In this document: in pieces, positions 1-9,676 of the stretch
Numbering within the stretch: position 1 is the stretch's first letter
Layout of the letters: each line of letters begins with the position of its first letter
Assembly (NCBI GenBank): GCA_029067205.1
Contig: JAIEEY010000078.1
Location: 25,203-89,202 of the forward strand
DNA: 64,000 nt
Source of the DNA: Lachnospiraceae bacterium
GTDB taxonomy: Bacteria > Bacillota > Clostridia > Lachnospirales > Lachnospiraceae
Direction of reading: 5' to 3'
Notes under the pieces: generated by a model
The model's database searches: none
What the model saw: only the letters and a program-made list of their open reading frames with translations
Told to the model about the DNA's origin: nothing
Translations under genes and position numbers: made by a program

Positions 1-1
1 G

Positions 2-3000
2 AAAAAAAATCTGCGTCCACTGGATGTTTTTGGCGTCTATAAACTTACAGGACAGGAAATACAGGTTGCCGACCTTGCAGTCACACAGGCATACCTTGAA
101 AAGAATGCGTATAAACAGAAAGCTCTTCTTAATCTGTCAGATGAAAACAAGGAACAATATGAGCCTGTCTCCCTGTCGAGGCAGTATTTTTTCGCTGGAA
201 CGTATCCGATAGGAGACATTGCCCTCTATGAAAAGATAGAAGAGCGTGTAGTCAGGATGAATGAGGTTTTTTATCCAGAACTTAAAACACTTTCAAAATC
301 TGATAATTTCGGACTTTACAGATTGCGTCAATATATTGGATCGGACAGCTATGATCGTCTTGCCCGGCAGCTCTCGTGGGAGATCAGGGATAATAATCCT
401 GTTGTAAATGAGCAGGCCATCAGGAATGCGATTACAATATGTCAGGATCTCGAAAGGCGCGGGCTGCCCTTTACAATTGAGAAGGACAGTAATGCCGGAC
501 AGTTGAAGGCAACAGTATCTCTTGGGAAAAAGGATTCCATTGACATCAGGATTTTTGACTATGAAAATCCTAATTATGTAGGGCGTACCTTTAATGGGAC
601 TGCATCATATTTTCGGTTTGCATCCAAGTCATCTGATGGAATAAAATCTGATATTTATTTTCCGAATGAAGATGATGTTCTTGTTCTGCTTGCACATAGT
701 CTGGGCGAGCATCCGCAAACGCCTGAGCCAAAACCGGATGGTACGCACTTTATGGTGGGAGAAAACGGGGATGTCAGGCAGTATGATGGCAATACATCAG
801 TTCCGGTATTGACACGAAACAATGAACATTACAATATGGCATACTGGTCAGCTGAGAATTCCAATACATTTTATAAACTGGTCCGCAACAATGACGGATA
901 CATACAGCCCGTATATATCTATAATGAAGGCTACAGCAAAGCAGGAACAGAGAACAGGAAATTTGAAACTCCTGATGATGCAAGGAAATATATTGATGAG
1001 AGCATAGAGCTGGCAAAACAGAATTTTCAAAATGTAACGCTTGGAGCTGGGTTTTCGGAAAGAGCTGAAACAACAGGAGCAGATTTTCCAGACTCTTATA
1101 TATCAGATATCAAGAAACTGCAGCTGAAATATCGTGAATATCTTGATTATGATGATGTATTACTGCAGGAAGCCGGGGAATCGAACGAAGCATATTCACA
1201 AAGACTGGAGGAATTTAGACATGATGAAAATGCAGAACTGCCTGATCATGCAGAAAAGCGGGCAAAAATAATTGAACACAGCAGTGAGACAGCCCGCATT
1301 CTCCTCGGACATTCTGAAGGCACTGGTTCTGAAGATAACCCTGTTACACTGAATGTCGCTGCAGTTGCCGAATATTCCGGTGAACGTGAGACTGACCTGA
1401 TCGCTGCAATGAAAGCCTGTGGCACGGATACAAAATTTGACCTGATGCAGACGGATGAATTTAACATGAACCGGATACGTGAGATGCTCGTCACATATGA
1501 TGAAGGTTCTGGCGAGTCCATGCTGGAAAATAGCAGTCTGTCGCCATTCATGTCGCATATCAGGGATACAGTCCTTGATTCACTGGCGGCACAGGGAGTT
1601 GGGGTATCTGCTTTAGATATTGACCAGAATGGGATCATACGGTATGAGGGTACTGTTGTCAATAAAATGCTGCATGATGGAGACATGGAACCGGAAACCA
1701 GACAGATAACAGGTTATATCGGGCAGGTTTTTGAGCCTGATGAGAGGGGAGTGATTGTAACACGGTATAACCATGATGATAACCGGGCGATCATTCCAAA
1801 GTATACGGCAACGGTTGAGAGACCTGATCCTGAAACAAACCTGTCTTTGGAAAACCGAACGATATGCTGTGGTTATGAGGAGATGCTTGACCGTAGAATA
1901 AGGCTGAATATACACCGTGATTTTGCGGGCAGAACATTTGATTCGGATTTTAATACAACACAGCTGAATGGCATTTACCGCGAATTGTATTCTACAAAGA
2001 TACCGGCAGATTATATGACCTATTACCGCGCAAAAGGAATGGATGATGAATATATAGAAGCACTGATTAAAACCCAGAAATCAATTGTGAGGTATCCGAC
2101 ATCCTATATAGAAAACTCAACACTTAATACGTGGTATGACCTGAAAAAAAGAAATTTCATCAATGACATAAATAAGGATAATTCCTCCGTTACTCTTGAA
2201 AATATTGCCATTCTGAAAGATTGTGAAGCGTTTGATTCATTGGCGACTGGAAATGCCAGAAATCAAGGAATTTTACGCTATATGAGGGAACACGCGTACG
2301 TCAATCCTGATACGGGACATTTGGAACCGCCCCGTAATCCTGATGGCACAATCAATGAAAGTGATAAAATGGCGTTGCTGAATCTCCCAATGTTCCGCTA
2401 TATTGACTATAATCCGGCAGACAGGGTGGTCATGGTGGTTGGAAACAGCATTGATTGTTTACAAGTTGACAAGAAAACTGCCATAGCGCATATGGCTATT
2501 GAGGGATGGTGTATGGATGACGCTTATGTTGTTTCCAAAGAGTATGCGGAGCGCCATCTTGTCAATTCCGGTGATGCAGACACAACAAAGAAATTAGATT
2601 TGGATGTTATCAAGCCACATATCTGCGATTCTGACGGTTTTCTTATGACATCATTCGGTGAGGATGGGCAGGAATTTGTGCAGTTTTATGGCCATAGTTA
2701 TCCGCTTGATGAAGTCAACAGCAGATTTGACAAGCCTGAAAATGAGCAGTCAAGGGAAGAATTATGTGCTGAATATATCAAGGAAGAGCTTATTGCGAAT
2801 GATATAGGGCTGCGCCCGCTAATGGCGGGAGATAAAATTTGCGATCTGGGCGGCAATAAAGGCGTCATATCACTTGTCGTTGACAGAAATATGCCGCAAG
2901 AAACTGCAAAACGACTGAACCTGGAATATGAGGTTGAATTGTTTAAAATCAATGATGAACTTGAAGTCGTGGGAGCGCCTTTTACAGCACCAAGCCGTAT

Positions 3001-6000
3001 GAATGCGGGTACTGTAAGGGAGATGATGGAAAACGCAAGGGAATTAAAGCTTCCGGACGGGACAGTGATCGAAGGCGGAATGGGTACGGCCAGTATGATC
3101 ATTACGGACAAGCTCGTCGATGAAAAAACGCATATTTATGATGATGAAACGCATGGCGACGGAAAGGGCAGGAATGCGTCATCACAGTTTGCATGGCAGC
3201 TTCAGGCAAAACACGCTGATACATTCATGCGGTTAATATATGGTCAGAATGACAAGAATTTTGGAAAGGTGCGCGAACGTCTGATTGCTCTTGGCTATGA
3301 TATGGACGAAAGCAATTGTCCGATAAAGGGATACTCGCCGCATAGCATTACAGTCAATGATGATTCAGGGGAGAGAGTCGTTAATGAGACAAGGAACATA
3401 ATTGAAATAGGGGAGGCGGAAATTTATCCATCAAAGGATGGTTTACAGAACCGGACAGATTTAAAGGAGGCAGTCAAAAAGTTACAGGGAGAACTATCAC
3501 AAAAAGGAGGTTTTATCAGAATCCCGTTTGAGATCGAACTGGAATCAGGTGTAAAGACAGAGCCGGCATATGATGGAAAAGGCGGTTATCTTATGCCCGT
3601 TCTCTCACCACTGATGCGTGCGGATGAGACATATGATGACGGCTCGAAGATAATACATGATTATACGCGCAAATATCTCAGCATTGCGCGCCATGCGCTT
3701 GATTACAAGGCAAAAGATGCCCAGATCAGGGAGTACCGCCGTCTGCTCAATAATGAACCTGATGAGGATGGAAATTATGGAGTCAGCAAAAAGGTTGCGG
3801 TGGAGCGGAAAAGTAAGGGCCAGATATTAAAAGGCGCAGAGGTATACCGGTATAAGATAAGAAAACCGATAAGTGAAAAAGATGATATACAAAAGAAGGC
3901 ACAGGCTGCATATAACGAACTAGCAAAAAATCTGCATGATACCTATTTTGTTGGTAAGAAAAATGTATGTAAAACAGAGCTGATGTGCAGGATGATCCAA
4001 AACTCTGCCACTGCAGTATGGTTTCCTGATCCGCGTCTGAAAATTGATGAATGCCGCATGACTGATGAGATGATGAAAAAGCTTCATCTGAAAGAAGGTG
4101 ACAGGGCTCTTTTGTGGCGTGATCCTCTGTTGAGGCCCGAAGGGGTTGCCGTACTGACGGTAAGGCGCTGTGCCCCGGGAGACCAGCCCATTGTTGGCAT
4201 TGCTGTCAATCCAGTAATAGACAAACGGTTTGATGGAGATTTTAATGGTGACAGTGTTGCTGTCTGCTCGCTTTCAAATGCAGTATTCCTGAAAGATGTT
4301 GGAAAAGCAGATCTCCGTGTAAACAGACTTCTAAAAAGAATTGAACAGATGCAGGCAGATGATCCGGAAAACCAGGAACAGCTTGAACGGCTTGAAAAAC
4401 AGTTTTCAAAGGCAAAAAAAGATTATGACATGGCATGCGAGGATCTGGAGTTTTTTAATGGTGCCAGGGATGAAGTGATCGATAAGTTCAGTGTCGTAAA
4501 TACACTTACAGATCTTGCGGAGACTCCCGATGATCCAAAAACACCTGAAGAAGTGGTTTTTGCTTTAAATTTTGGTCTTGACATTGCATCTGCAAAGGGT
4601 AAGATCCAGGAAAGCGGTCAGACAGTTATGGTCCCTGATTCGGAAGGGAACATGACAGATGTCCTGGAGCTGCCCGAGCTTGCAAAATATGACATTATCG
4701 AAGGAAATAATGCGGCGGCGCTTGGCAAACTCAATATATATGTGCAGACATTGTTTGGATATGCTGACGCATCAGATTACAATGATTACAGCAGCTGGGA
4801 AAATTATTATGAATCACAGAACCGCATGATTGTTGACCATAAAGCAAAGGGAAAAATGAAGTCAATGGTTGAATGTGCGAAATATGCTAATACAGGAGTG
4901 ACCTTTGTGTGTGATGGTGATGACCATATATATACAGCAGAGGAAATGAATGAGCGTATGGACAGTGATAAGAGTGCAATCTTCCGCATTAATACAGCTG
5001 ACGGGGCAGTAACGGACTATGGGACGCCTGTTATCCATGTTGAGATCAATAATCCTAATCTTAGTGAGGAACAGAGGAATGAGATCATCCGACGAAAAGA
5101 TGAGATGAAGGATATGATAAGGCAGGTACAGCTTGCAACAGCGATCAAAACAATCGGAACCGGAACTGCGGGGGCTTTTTCCCAAAAGGGTATCAAGATA
5201 ACACGTGACAATGAACCGCTCAACACGCTGGAGATTACATATGGAGCCACGCAGGGTATCCTGCAGGCAAAACATGATGCCGTGCAGGCAGAGCAGCTCT
5301 ATACCATATTAAGGGATACACTGCCATCACTGTTAAGGGGAAAGCCCATTTTGAATGATCCTGATAAGGGATGGATACCGCACGCAGTAAATGGAGATAA
5401 AAATCTCAGTAAGAATGAATTTATACAACAGTATTATGATCTGTGCAATTCCCCGGACGGATTAAATTATAACGTCTGCAGGCAGAGGATTGAGAATCTT
5501 GCCAATGTTCTTTATACAGTCGATGAGGGTGGAAAGGAGAAATTTATAAGCTTTTATGATGACGAATATGCATCCAATCTTGACAGGTGTGCCTATCCAA
5601 AAGGAAATGACAGCCTGAAAGTAATAAAAGAGATTGCAGAGCTGAATATGGATCTGCCAAAAGATAAGCGCAATTCTATATTTAACAGCAGGGCTTCAAA
5701 GCAGTTTGTCCCAGATAAGGACAGTGCAAGATTTGAAATAAGTACAGTGCAGCATGTCAATGATATGCAATTAGAAGCAGCAAATTCCATGGATGAGGAT
5801 AAAAATTCAGAAAAGTGTGTCATTCAGGATGACAAAGGTGCTAAAAAACAAAATAGTGACCGTAAATCCGGCAGAAATCTTGATAACCGCATCCTTGTGA
5901 TCGGACCAACACCGGAAAAGCTGTATGGAAATGATATGGACAGAAAGGCAATAGAAAAATACAAAAGATTAAATCAGGAATTGAAGGGATATACCCAGAA

Positions 6001-6535
6001 GCTGTACGAAGACGGCTATCGTGAGTTTGTTACAATCTCGGCGCCTGGTTATAACAAGCTTTTATTTGAGGCTGTTAATGATCTAAAAGAGAAACATCCC
6101 GGAGAGGTAAAGAGTTTTGTCCTGTGTCCGTCCAAAGACTGTTATAAGGATTATACGGAGGAGGAAAATCACTTGTTTGTATCTAAAGGTATCAAAAAAA
6201 TGATCGATGAATCAGATAAGTACATTGATGTGTCGGAAAAATTAAAAGGCGGAATGGATGAAGCTGTCGCTATCAGCAAGCATGTATCTGTAATGTATCC
6301 GGAAGGCGGTAATTCATGGCACAAGAGAAGAGATGATGTATTGGCGCGATATATGCAGATTGTGCATAAATATGGAAATGATCTGAAACAGCATGAGTTT
6401 TTCCCAGAGGATACAAATGCGTACAGGGAATATCACAGTTCTGTTGGAAAGCAGGCAAGATGTGATAATCTGGCTTTATATGATGCACAAGAAGCGCATT
6501 CCAAAAATAATGACAAGAGTATGCAGTATAACTGA
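2..6535 (+). CDS. Single-chain RNA polymerase-like protein (beta and beta' cores fused), 5' end outside the window
   Basis: The ORF track starts at ATG 257, but the same frame is open back to base 2 and ATG 257 has no ribosome site, so the true start lies upstream. Numbering from that ATG, the chain shows an RpoB-like WCMDDAYVVS (about 751-760, compare GYNFEDaivvSE), GDKICDLGGNKGV (858-870, with both catalytic lysines K860 and K868) and PSRMN (912-916). Then come RpoC-like RDPLLRPEG (1288-1296, compare RAPTLHRLG), DFNGDSVAV (1328-1336, compare DFDGDQMAV), GTGTAGAFSQKG (about 1634-1645, bridge-helix-like) and LEITYGATQG (about 1658-1667, compare the trigger loop STHGARKG). The order matches beta then beta'. 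Residues about 1877-2035 resemble a YspA-type SLOG domain. Known beta/beta' pairs make RNA from DNA; transcription of the host element's own genes is my inference. The middle Asp of the metal motif is Asn. It heads an apparent operon. Confidence 0.85.
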   Translation, partial: KKNLRPLDVFGVYKLTGQEIQVADLAVTQAYLEKNAYKQKALLNLSDENKEQYEPVSLSRQYFFAGTYPIGDIALYEKIEERVVRMNEVFYPELKTLSKSDNFGLYRLRQYIGSDSYDRLARQLSWEIRDNNPVVNEQAIRNAITICQDLERRGLPFTIEKDSNAGQLKATVSLGKKDSIDIRIFDYENPNYVGRTFNGTASYFRFASKSSDGIKSDIYFPNEDDVLVLLAHSLGEHPQTPEPKPDGTHFMVGENGDVRQYDGNTSVPVLTRNNEHYNMAYWSAENSNTFYKLVRNNDGYIQPVYIYNEGYSKAGTENRKFETPDDARKYIDESIELAKQNFQNVTLGAGFSERAETTGADFPDSYISDIKKLQLKYREYLDYDDVLLQEAGESNEAYSQRLEEFRHDENAELPDHAEKRAKIIEHSSETARILLGHSEGTGSEDNPVTLNVAAVAEYSGERETDLIAAMKACGTDTKFDLMQTDEFNMNRIREMLVTYDEGSGESMLENSSLSPFMSHIRDTVLDSLAAQGVGVSALDIDQNGIIRYEGTVVNKMLHDGDMEPETRQITGYIGQVFEPDERGVIVTRYNHDDNRAIIPKYTATVERPDPETNLSLENRTICCGYEEMLDRRIRLNIHRDFAGRTFDSDFNTTQLNGIYRELYSTKIPADYMTYYRAKGMDDEYIEALIKTQKSIVRYPTSYIENSTLNTWYDLKKRNFINDINKDNSSVTLENIAILKDCEAFDSLATGNARNQGILRYMREHAYVNPDTGHLEPPRNPDGTINESDKMALLNLPMFRYIDYNPADRVVMVVGNSIDCLQVDKKTAIAHMAIEGWCMDDAYVVSKEYAERHLVNSGDADTTKKLDLDVIKPHICDSDGFLMTSFGEDGQEFVQFYGHSYPLDEVNSRFDKPENEQSREELCAEYIKEELIANDIGLRPLMAGDKICDLGGNKGVISLVVDRNMPQETAKRLNLEYEVELFKINDELEVVGAPFTAPSRMNAGTVREMMENARELKLPDGTVIEGGMGTASMIITDKLVDEKTHIYDDETHGDGKGRNASSQFAWQLQAKHADTFMRLIYGQNDKNFGKVRERLIALGYDMDESNCPIKGYSPHSITVNDDSGERVVNETRNIIEIGEAEIYPSKDGLQNRTDLKEAVKKLQGELSQKGGFIRIPFEIELESGVKTEPAYDGKGGYLMPVLSPLMRADETYDDGSKIIHDYTRKYLSIARHALDYKAKDAQIREYRRLLNNEPDEDGNYGVSKKVAVERKSKGQILKGAEVYRYKIRKPISEKDDIQKKAQAAYNELAKNLHDTYFVGKKNVCKTELMCRMIQNSATAVWFPDPRLKIDECRMTDEMMKKLHLKEGDRALLWRDPLLRPEGVAVLTVRRCAPGDQPIVGIAVNPVIDKRFDGDFNGDSVAVCSLSNAVFLKDVGKADLRVNRLLKRIEQMQADDPENQEQLERLEKQFSKAKKDYDMACEDLEFFNGARDEVIDKFSVVNTLTDLAETPDDPKTPEEVVFALNFGLDIASAKGKIQESGQTVMVPDSEGNMTDVLELPELAKYDIIEGNNAAALGKLNIYVQTLFGYADASDYNDYSSWENYYESQNRMIVDHKAKGKMKSMVECAKYANTGVTFVCDGDDHIYTAEEMNERMDSDKSAIFRINTADGAVTDYGTPVIHVEINNPNLSEEQRNEIIRRKDEMKDMIRQVQLATAIKTIGTGTAGAFSQKGIKITRDNEPLNTLEITYGATQGILQAKHDAVQAEQLYTILRDTLPSLLRGKPILNDPDKGWIPHAVNGDKNLSKNEFIQQYYDLCNSPDGLNYNVCRQRIENLANVLYTVDEGGKEKFISFYDDEYASNLDRCAYPKGNDSLKVIKEIAELNMDLPKDKRNSIFNSRASKQFVPDKDSARFEISTVQHVNDMQLEAANSMDEDKNSEKCVIQDDKGAKKQNSDRKSGRNLDNRILVIGPTPEKLYGNDMDRKAIEKYKRLNQELKGYTQKLYEDGYREFVTISAPGYNKLLFEAVNDLKEKHPGEVKSFVLCPSKDCYKDYTEEENHLFVSKGIKKMIDESDKYIDVSEKLKGGMDEAVAISKHVSVMYPEGGNSWHKRRDDVLARYMQIVHKYGNDLKQHEFFPEDTNAYREYHSSVGKQARCDNLALYDAQEAHSKNNDKSMQYN

Positions 6536-6559
6536 TGATCAGTAAGTGAAAGGAAAAGT

Positions 6560-7072
6560 ATGGGAATTTTATATGAGACAGCAACATTAACACAACATAA
6601 TACCAGGGAGGGCAAATTTTTATTTAACAGAAGTCTTGAAACAAGGGAAAGAAATGATCCTGATAGAAAATTTGATAACGAATTTCAGGAACAGAAAGGG
6701 CAGATGTTAAGCGAACAGATTCCAGAATTACAAGTACCCATAAGGAACTATGCGTCCATAGGTTCTGATGTAAAAAAGGTGCTTGAAAAAGCAGAACAGT
6801 TGGACGATAAGAAAGATATGTCATATGGGCAGCCTGCATTAAGCGATTCAAATGAAAGGGCAGCGCAGCAGCTGATCGTCCACAGGACTGAGGCATATGG
6901 TTATTTTGATGAACTGGGTAAAAAACTTGGAAAGATCGCAAAGAATACTGAAACAAAGGAAGATGACAGATACGCCGAGTCCCTGCGTGGGAGATTAGGA
7001 GCGGAGCTTGCAAACATCAATTCAGTTTCAGTAGGGGATGTTGAAAATGCTTTTTATGAATTATCAAAATAA
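6560..7072 (+). CDS. Hypothetical protein, second gene of the RNA polymerase operon
   Basis: This 170-residue protein belongs to no family I recognise. It begins 24 bases after the RNA polymerase-like gene, with AAAGGA five bases before the ATG. It is highly charged and hydrophilic, with no signal peptide, membrane segment or cysteine pattern. The N-terminal quarter is rich in Arg, Asn and Glu, and the rest looks mostly helical (DVKKVLEKAEQL, then a helix-rich tail). The next gene starts 12 bases downstream, so the three genes are probably co-transcribed. A structural or accessory role alongside the polymerase is possible but rests on position only. Confidence 0.6.
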   Translation: MGILYETATLTQHNTREGKFLFNRSLETRERNDPDRKFDNEFQEQKGQMLSEQIPELQVPIRNYASIGSDVKKVLEKAEQLDDKKDMSYGQPALSDSNERAAQQLIVHRTEAYGYFDELGKKLGKIAKNTETKEDDRYAESLRGRLGAELANINSVSVGDVENAFYELSK

Positions 7073-7084
7073 GGAGATCACAAA

Positions 7085-9625
7085 ATGTTCGAAGTCAACA
7101 GGGCAATTAACAATTTCAAAGTAAATTATTCCCAGGCAAAGAGCCGTGCTGCTCTGGTAAAGGGCGAGACTACATGGCAGTGTCCTAATAATCCGGGCGG
7201 GTATTTATATCGAAGCCCGGATGGTGCGGTGGGACCTCTGGCAGAATTTGATGCTCAATTTAAGAGTTCAATGTACAAATTTTACGAAGATGATAAAAAA
7301 ATGAACAGATATAAAAGGGAAATGCATGATCTTATTAAAAAGGGCAGGAAGTATGACTATATGGTCAGTTTATCAGAAGAAGCAGCTAAAAGTGATCTTG
7401 AAAACCGGATAGATTTTACGCAGGAAAGAGTGGATAAGATTCCTGCAGAATTATTGGAAACGGGATTGGAGAAAGGTGTTTTCATTATCAGGGACCAGGA
7501 GAACCATATAGTTGATTTACCCAAAGCCCCCGACTGCAAATATGATGCAGAATATCTTCATTTTGATAAGCAACGGCAGATGGCAAGAATGGCAGAACTG
7601 CTGTGTGGTAAAGGTCATAAACTTGCCAAGAATCCAATTTCTAAAAATGTAAACAGTAAAAATCATGAGCGTCTGCGTAGGGATGTGGATCATATTGAGA
7701 ATGGGATAAATCCTGATATTGCCCGTTTCAATGAGAAATATGGTACGAATATTGACGCAGTGCTACAAGATTATGAGAAATTAAAGGGCAATCATTTCAA
7801 TATAAATGGACAACGGTTTATCAATGATGATTTTACAAAGGAAGAAGAAGCATTTGCGTTATTTAAGGCAATCGAACATTTTAGTGCACCAAGCAGGGAG
7901 GAATTATACGAATATTTTAATGAGATACGCAGAGTTGCTTCATCAGATAAGAAAAATCAAATGAAACAGGATAACCGGCATCTTGAAGAAGCACCTATGG
8001 AAGATCAGCAGAAAAAGGTTCAGGACGGGGAAAAAGAAAACAAACAGACTAAGGATGCTTCATGGGATGCCCTTATCCAGAAATTATGTCAGTTTTTTAT
8101 TGACTATACAAGAGATCCAGCTGAAACTCTTAATAAATTTATGGCGGAATATTCTGATGCACTGCACAAGATTCAGGATGATTCGGATAATTCCTATCAT
8201 AGTGAATTAAATGAGCTGCTAAATACAAGTAAGAAACCAATCATTAAACATATCTCGGATGAACTGGCAAATGAAAGGACATCAAAAGAGTACATAACAC
8301 TTGATAAGTATCTGAAGGCAAAAGATAATCATATCGAAATATACCGTGGTTTTCTATCAGATGAGGATAACGCCGATATCAGGTTTGTGGATACTGATGG
8401 AAGAGAAGTAACTATCAAAAATGTCACAGACATGAATAAAACCGAAATGGAGGCATTGGTTGACCTGATCGATGACGGTAAAATAAATATGTCATTAGAT
8501 GGCAGGATTCTTGACAGTTTAACAAACGATGTATATATGAATGTGTATTGTGATCAGAATTTGTTACAAATATTTGAAAAACAGAATATGCAGCTGTTGA
8601 AGGAAGAATTGAATATGTTCCGTTCCATGGATAACAGGCAGAAAAAAGAGTATATTGAAAAGAGTGGATTTGATCCGGATGCTGCCAGAGATGCATATCG
8701 TTATTCATCCAGTAAGGTTAATGCTATAGAGCATGGTCAGGATATTACCAGTGCAGCTATGGAACAGTTAGGGTTATCTGTTGAAAAGAAAGATACTATT
8801 TTGAATAAAAGAATCAATGCATATCTCGCATCACAGGCTCTTCATTATGAACATTATAATCATGCATTCGAGAAGGCGATTGAGTCAGGAGAGCCTATTA
8901 CAGTCTATAACTACAAAAATAAAAGTATGAATCCAATAAAAATAGGGGAATTAAGTGAGCTTAGTCCAACTGACAGGATGGCTTTGGTTGATCTGATCGA
9001 CCATGACCGTATATTCATGTATGTGGGTGAAAAGAAGATAGAACCAATATATGATAAGTATACGAATCCAGACAATTACAAACAGGGTGGGGATTTTTAT
9101 TCACCAGAAATATCTGAAACAGAATTTAAGGCTATGGCTGAATTGCATTCGATTAGAGATATCAATGATAAAATAAGCAATTTAGATAAGATTCCTGCTA
9201 ATGATGGTTTAAGAAAAGAGCTGGAATCAGAAAAGATATACAGGAAAAGTATAGCAGATCATTTAAAGTGTGAGGATGCAAAGAGTACAGACACTTACCT
9301 GGTTTCGGCTAAGCATTTATGGCTTACTAAAAAGATAAACAATACAGGTAATCTAAGCGAATATTATAAAAGAGATAGTGCTGATATACAAAGGATGGTA
9401 TCTGACCGGGTAAAAACGGATACGGACAAAGATGCCCGGCATCCGGAACCCTGCAGTACCCCCCATTGTTTAAAAGACAACGAGGATTGGAATATCCGGC
9501 ATCCGGACCCGGATGCAGCGCCATTTTCCGGTCGTCTTGTAAGTGAAGCGTTCCAGATTTTAAACCAGGAGCAGATAAACAGGAATGATTTGCAGGATGA
9601 AGATTATGTGTTATGCTTTCATTAA
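7085..9625 (+). CDS. Large hypothetical protein with an internal duplication, third gene of the RNA polymerase operon
   Basis: This 846-residue soluble protein has no family I recognise. A clear ribosome site (AAGGAG) precedes the ATG. A segment is duplicated inside it: MEALVDLIDDGKINM near residue 455 and MALVDLIDHDRIFMY near 635, each preceded by a short beta-like stretch (ITIKNVTDMN and IKIGELSELS). The C-terminus holds a second small duplication, RHPEP and RHPDP about 20 residues apart. The middle, around 300-330, is a charged Gln/Lys linker. No signal peptide or membrane segment is visible. Its size and its place directly after the polymerase suggest an element-specific structural or transcription-associated protein, which is inference only. 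Confidence 0.6.
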   Translation: MFEVNRAINNFKVNYSQAKSRAALVKGETTWQCPNNPGGYLYRSPDGAVGPLAEFDAQFKSSMYKFYEDDKKMNRYKREMHDLIKKGRKYDYMVSLSEEAAKSDLENRIDFTQERVDKIPAELLETGLEKGVFIIRDQENHIVDLPKAPDCKYDAEYLHFDKQRQMARMAELLCGKGHKLAKNPISKNVNSKNHERLRRDVDHIENGINPDIARFNEKYGTNIDAVLQDYEKLKGNHFNINGQRFINDDFTKEEEAFALFKAIEHFSAPSREELYEYFNEIRRVASSDKKNQMKQDNRHLEEAPMEDQQKKVQDGEKENKQTKDASWDALIQKLCQFFIDYTRDPAETLNKFMAEYSDALHKIQDDSDNSYHSELNELLNTSKKPIIKHISDELANERTSKEYITLDKYLKAKDNHIEIYRGFLSDEDNADIRFVDTDGREVTIKNVTDMNKTEMEALVDLIDDGKINMSLDGRILDSLTNDVYMNVYCDQNLLQIFEKQNMQLLKEELNMFRSMDNRQKKEYIEKSGFDPDAARDAYRYSSSKVNAIEHGQDITSAAMEQLGLSVEKKDTILNKRINAYLASQALHYEHYNHAFEKAIESGEPITVYNYKNKSMNPIKIGELSELSPTDRMALVDLIDHDRIFMYVGEKKIEPIYDKYTNPDNYKQGGDFYSPEISETEFKAMAELHSIRDINDKISNLDKIPANDGLRKELESEKIYRKSIADHLKCEDAKSTDTYLVSAKHLWLTKKINNTGNLSEYYKRDSADIQRMVSDRVKTDTDKDARHPEPCSTPHCLKDNEDWNIRHPDPDAAPFSGRLVSEAFQILNQEQINRNDLQDEDYVLCFH

Positions 9626-9653
9626 GAGTCCGCTGCTCCATAGGATAAAGCAA

Positions 9654-9671
9654 GGGGGAGTTCCCTCCCCC
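9654..9671. terminator. Bidirectional terminator between convergent genes
   Basis: A seven-base G/C stem, GGGGGAG with a TTCC loop and CTCCCCC, lies between the end of the 846-residue gene and the end of the convergent Rpn gene. T/A-rich sequence follows on both sides, so it can serve both genes. Confidence 0.7.
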
Positions 9672-9676
9672 GTAAA

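Noticed and set aside
257-259. ATG 257 as the start of the RNA polymerase-like gene
   Set aside because: The frame is open and protein-like to the window edge and no ribosome site precedes this ATG.
4229-4243. Reading FDGD (residues 1325-1328) as the canonical metal motif
   Set aside because: The flanking alignment (NPVID before, DSVAVCSL after) fits DFNGD; the FDGD register would leave Arg in the first Asp place.
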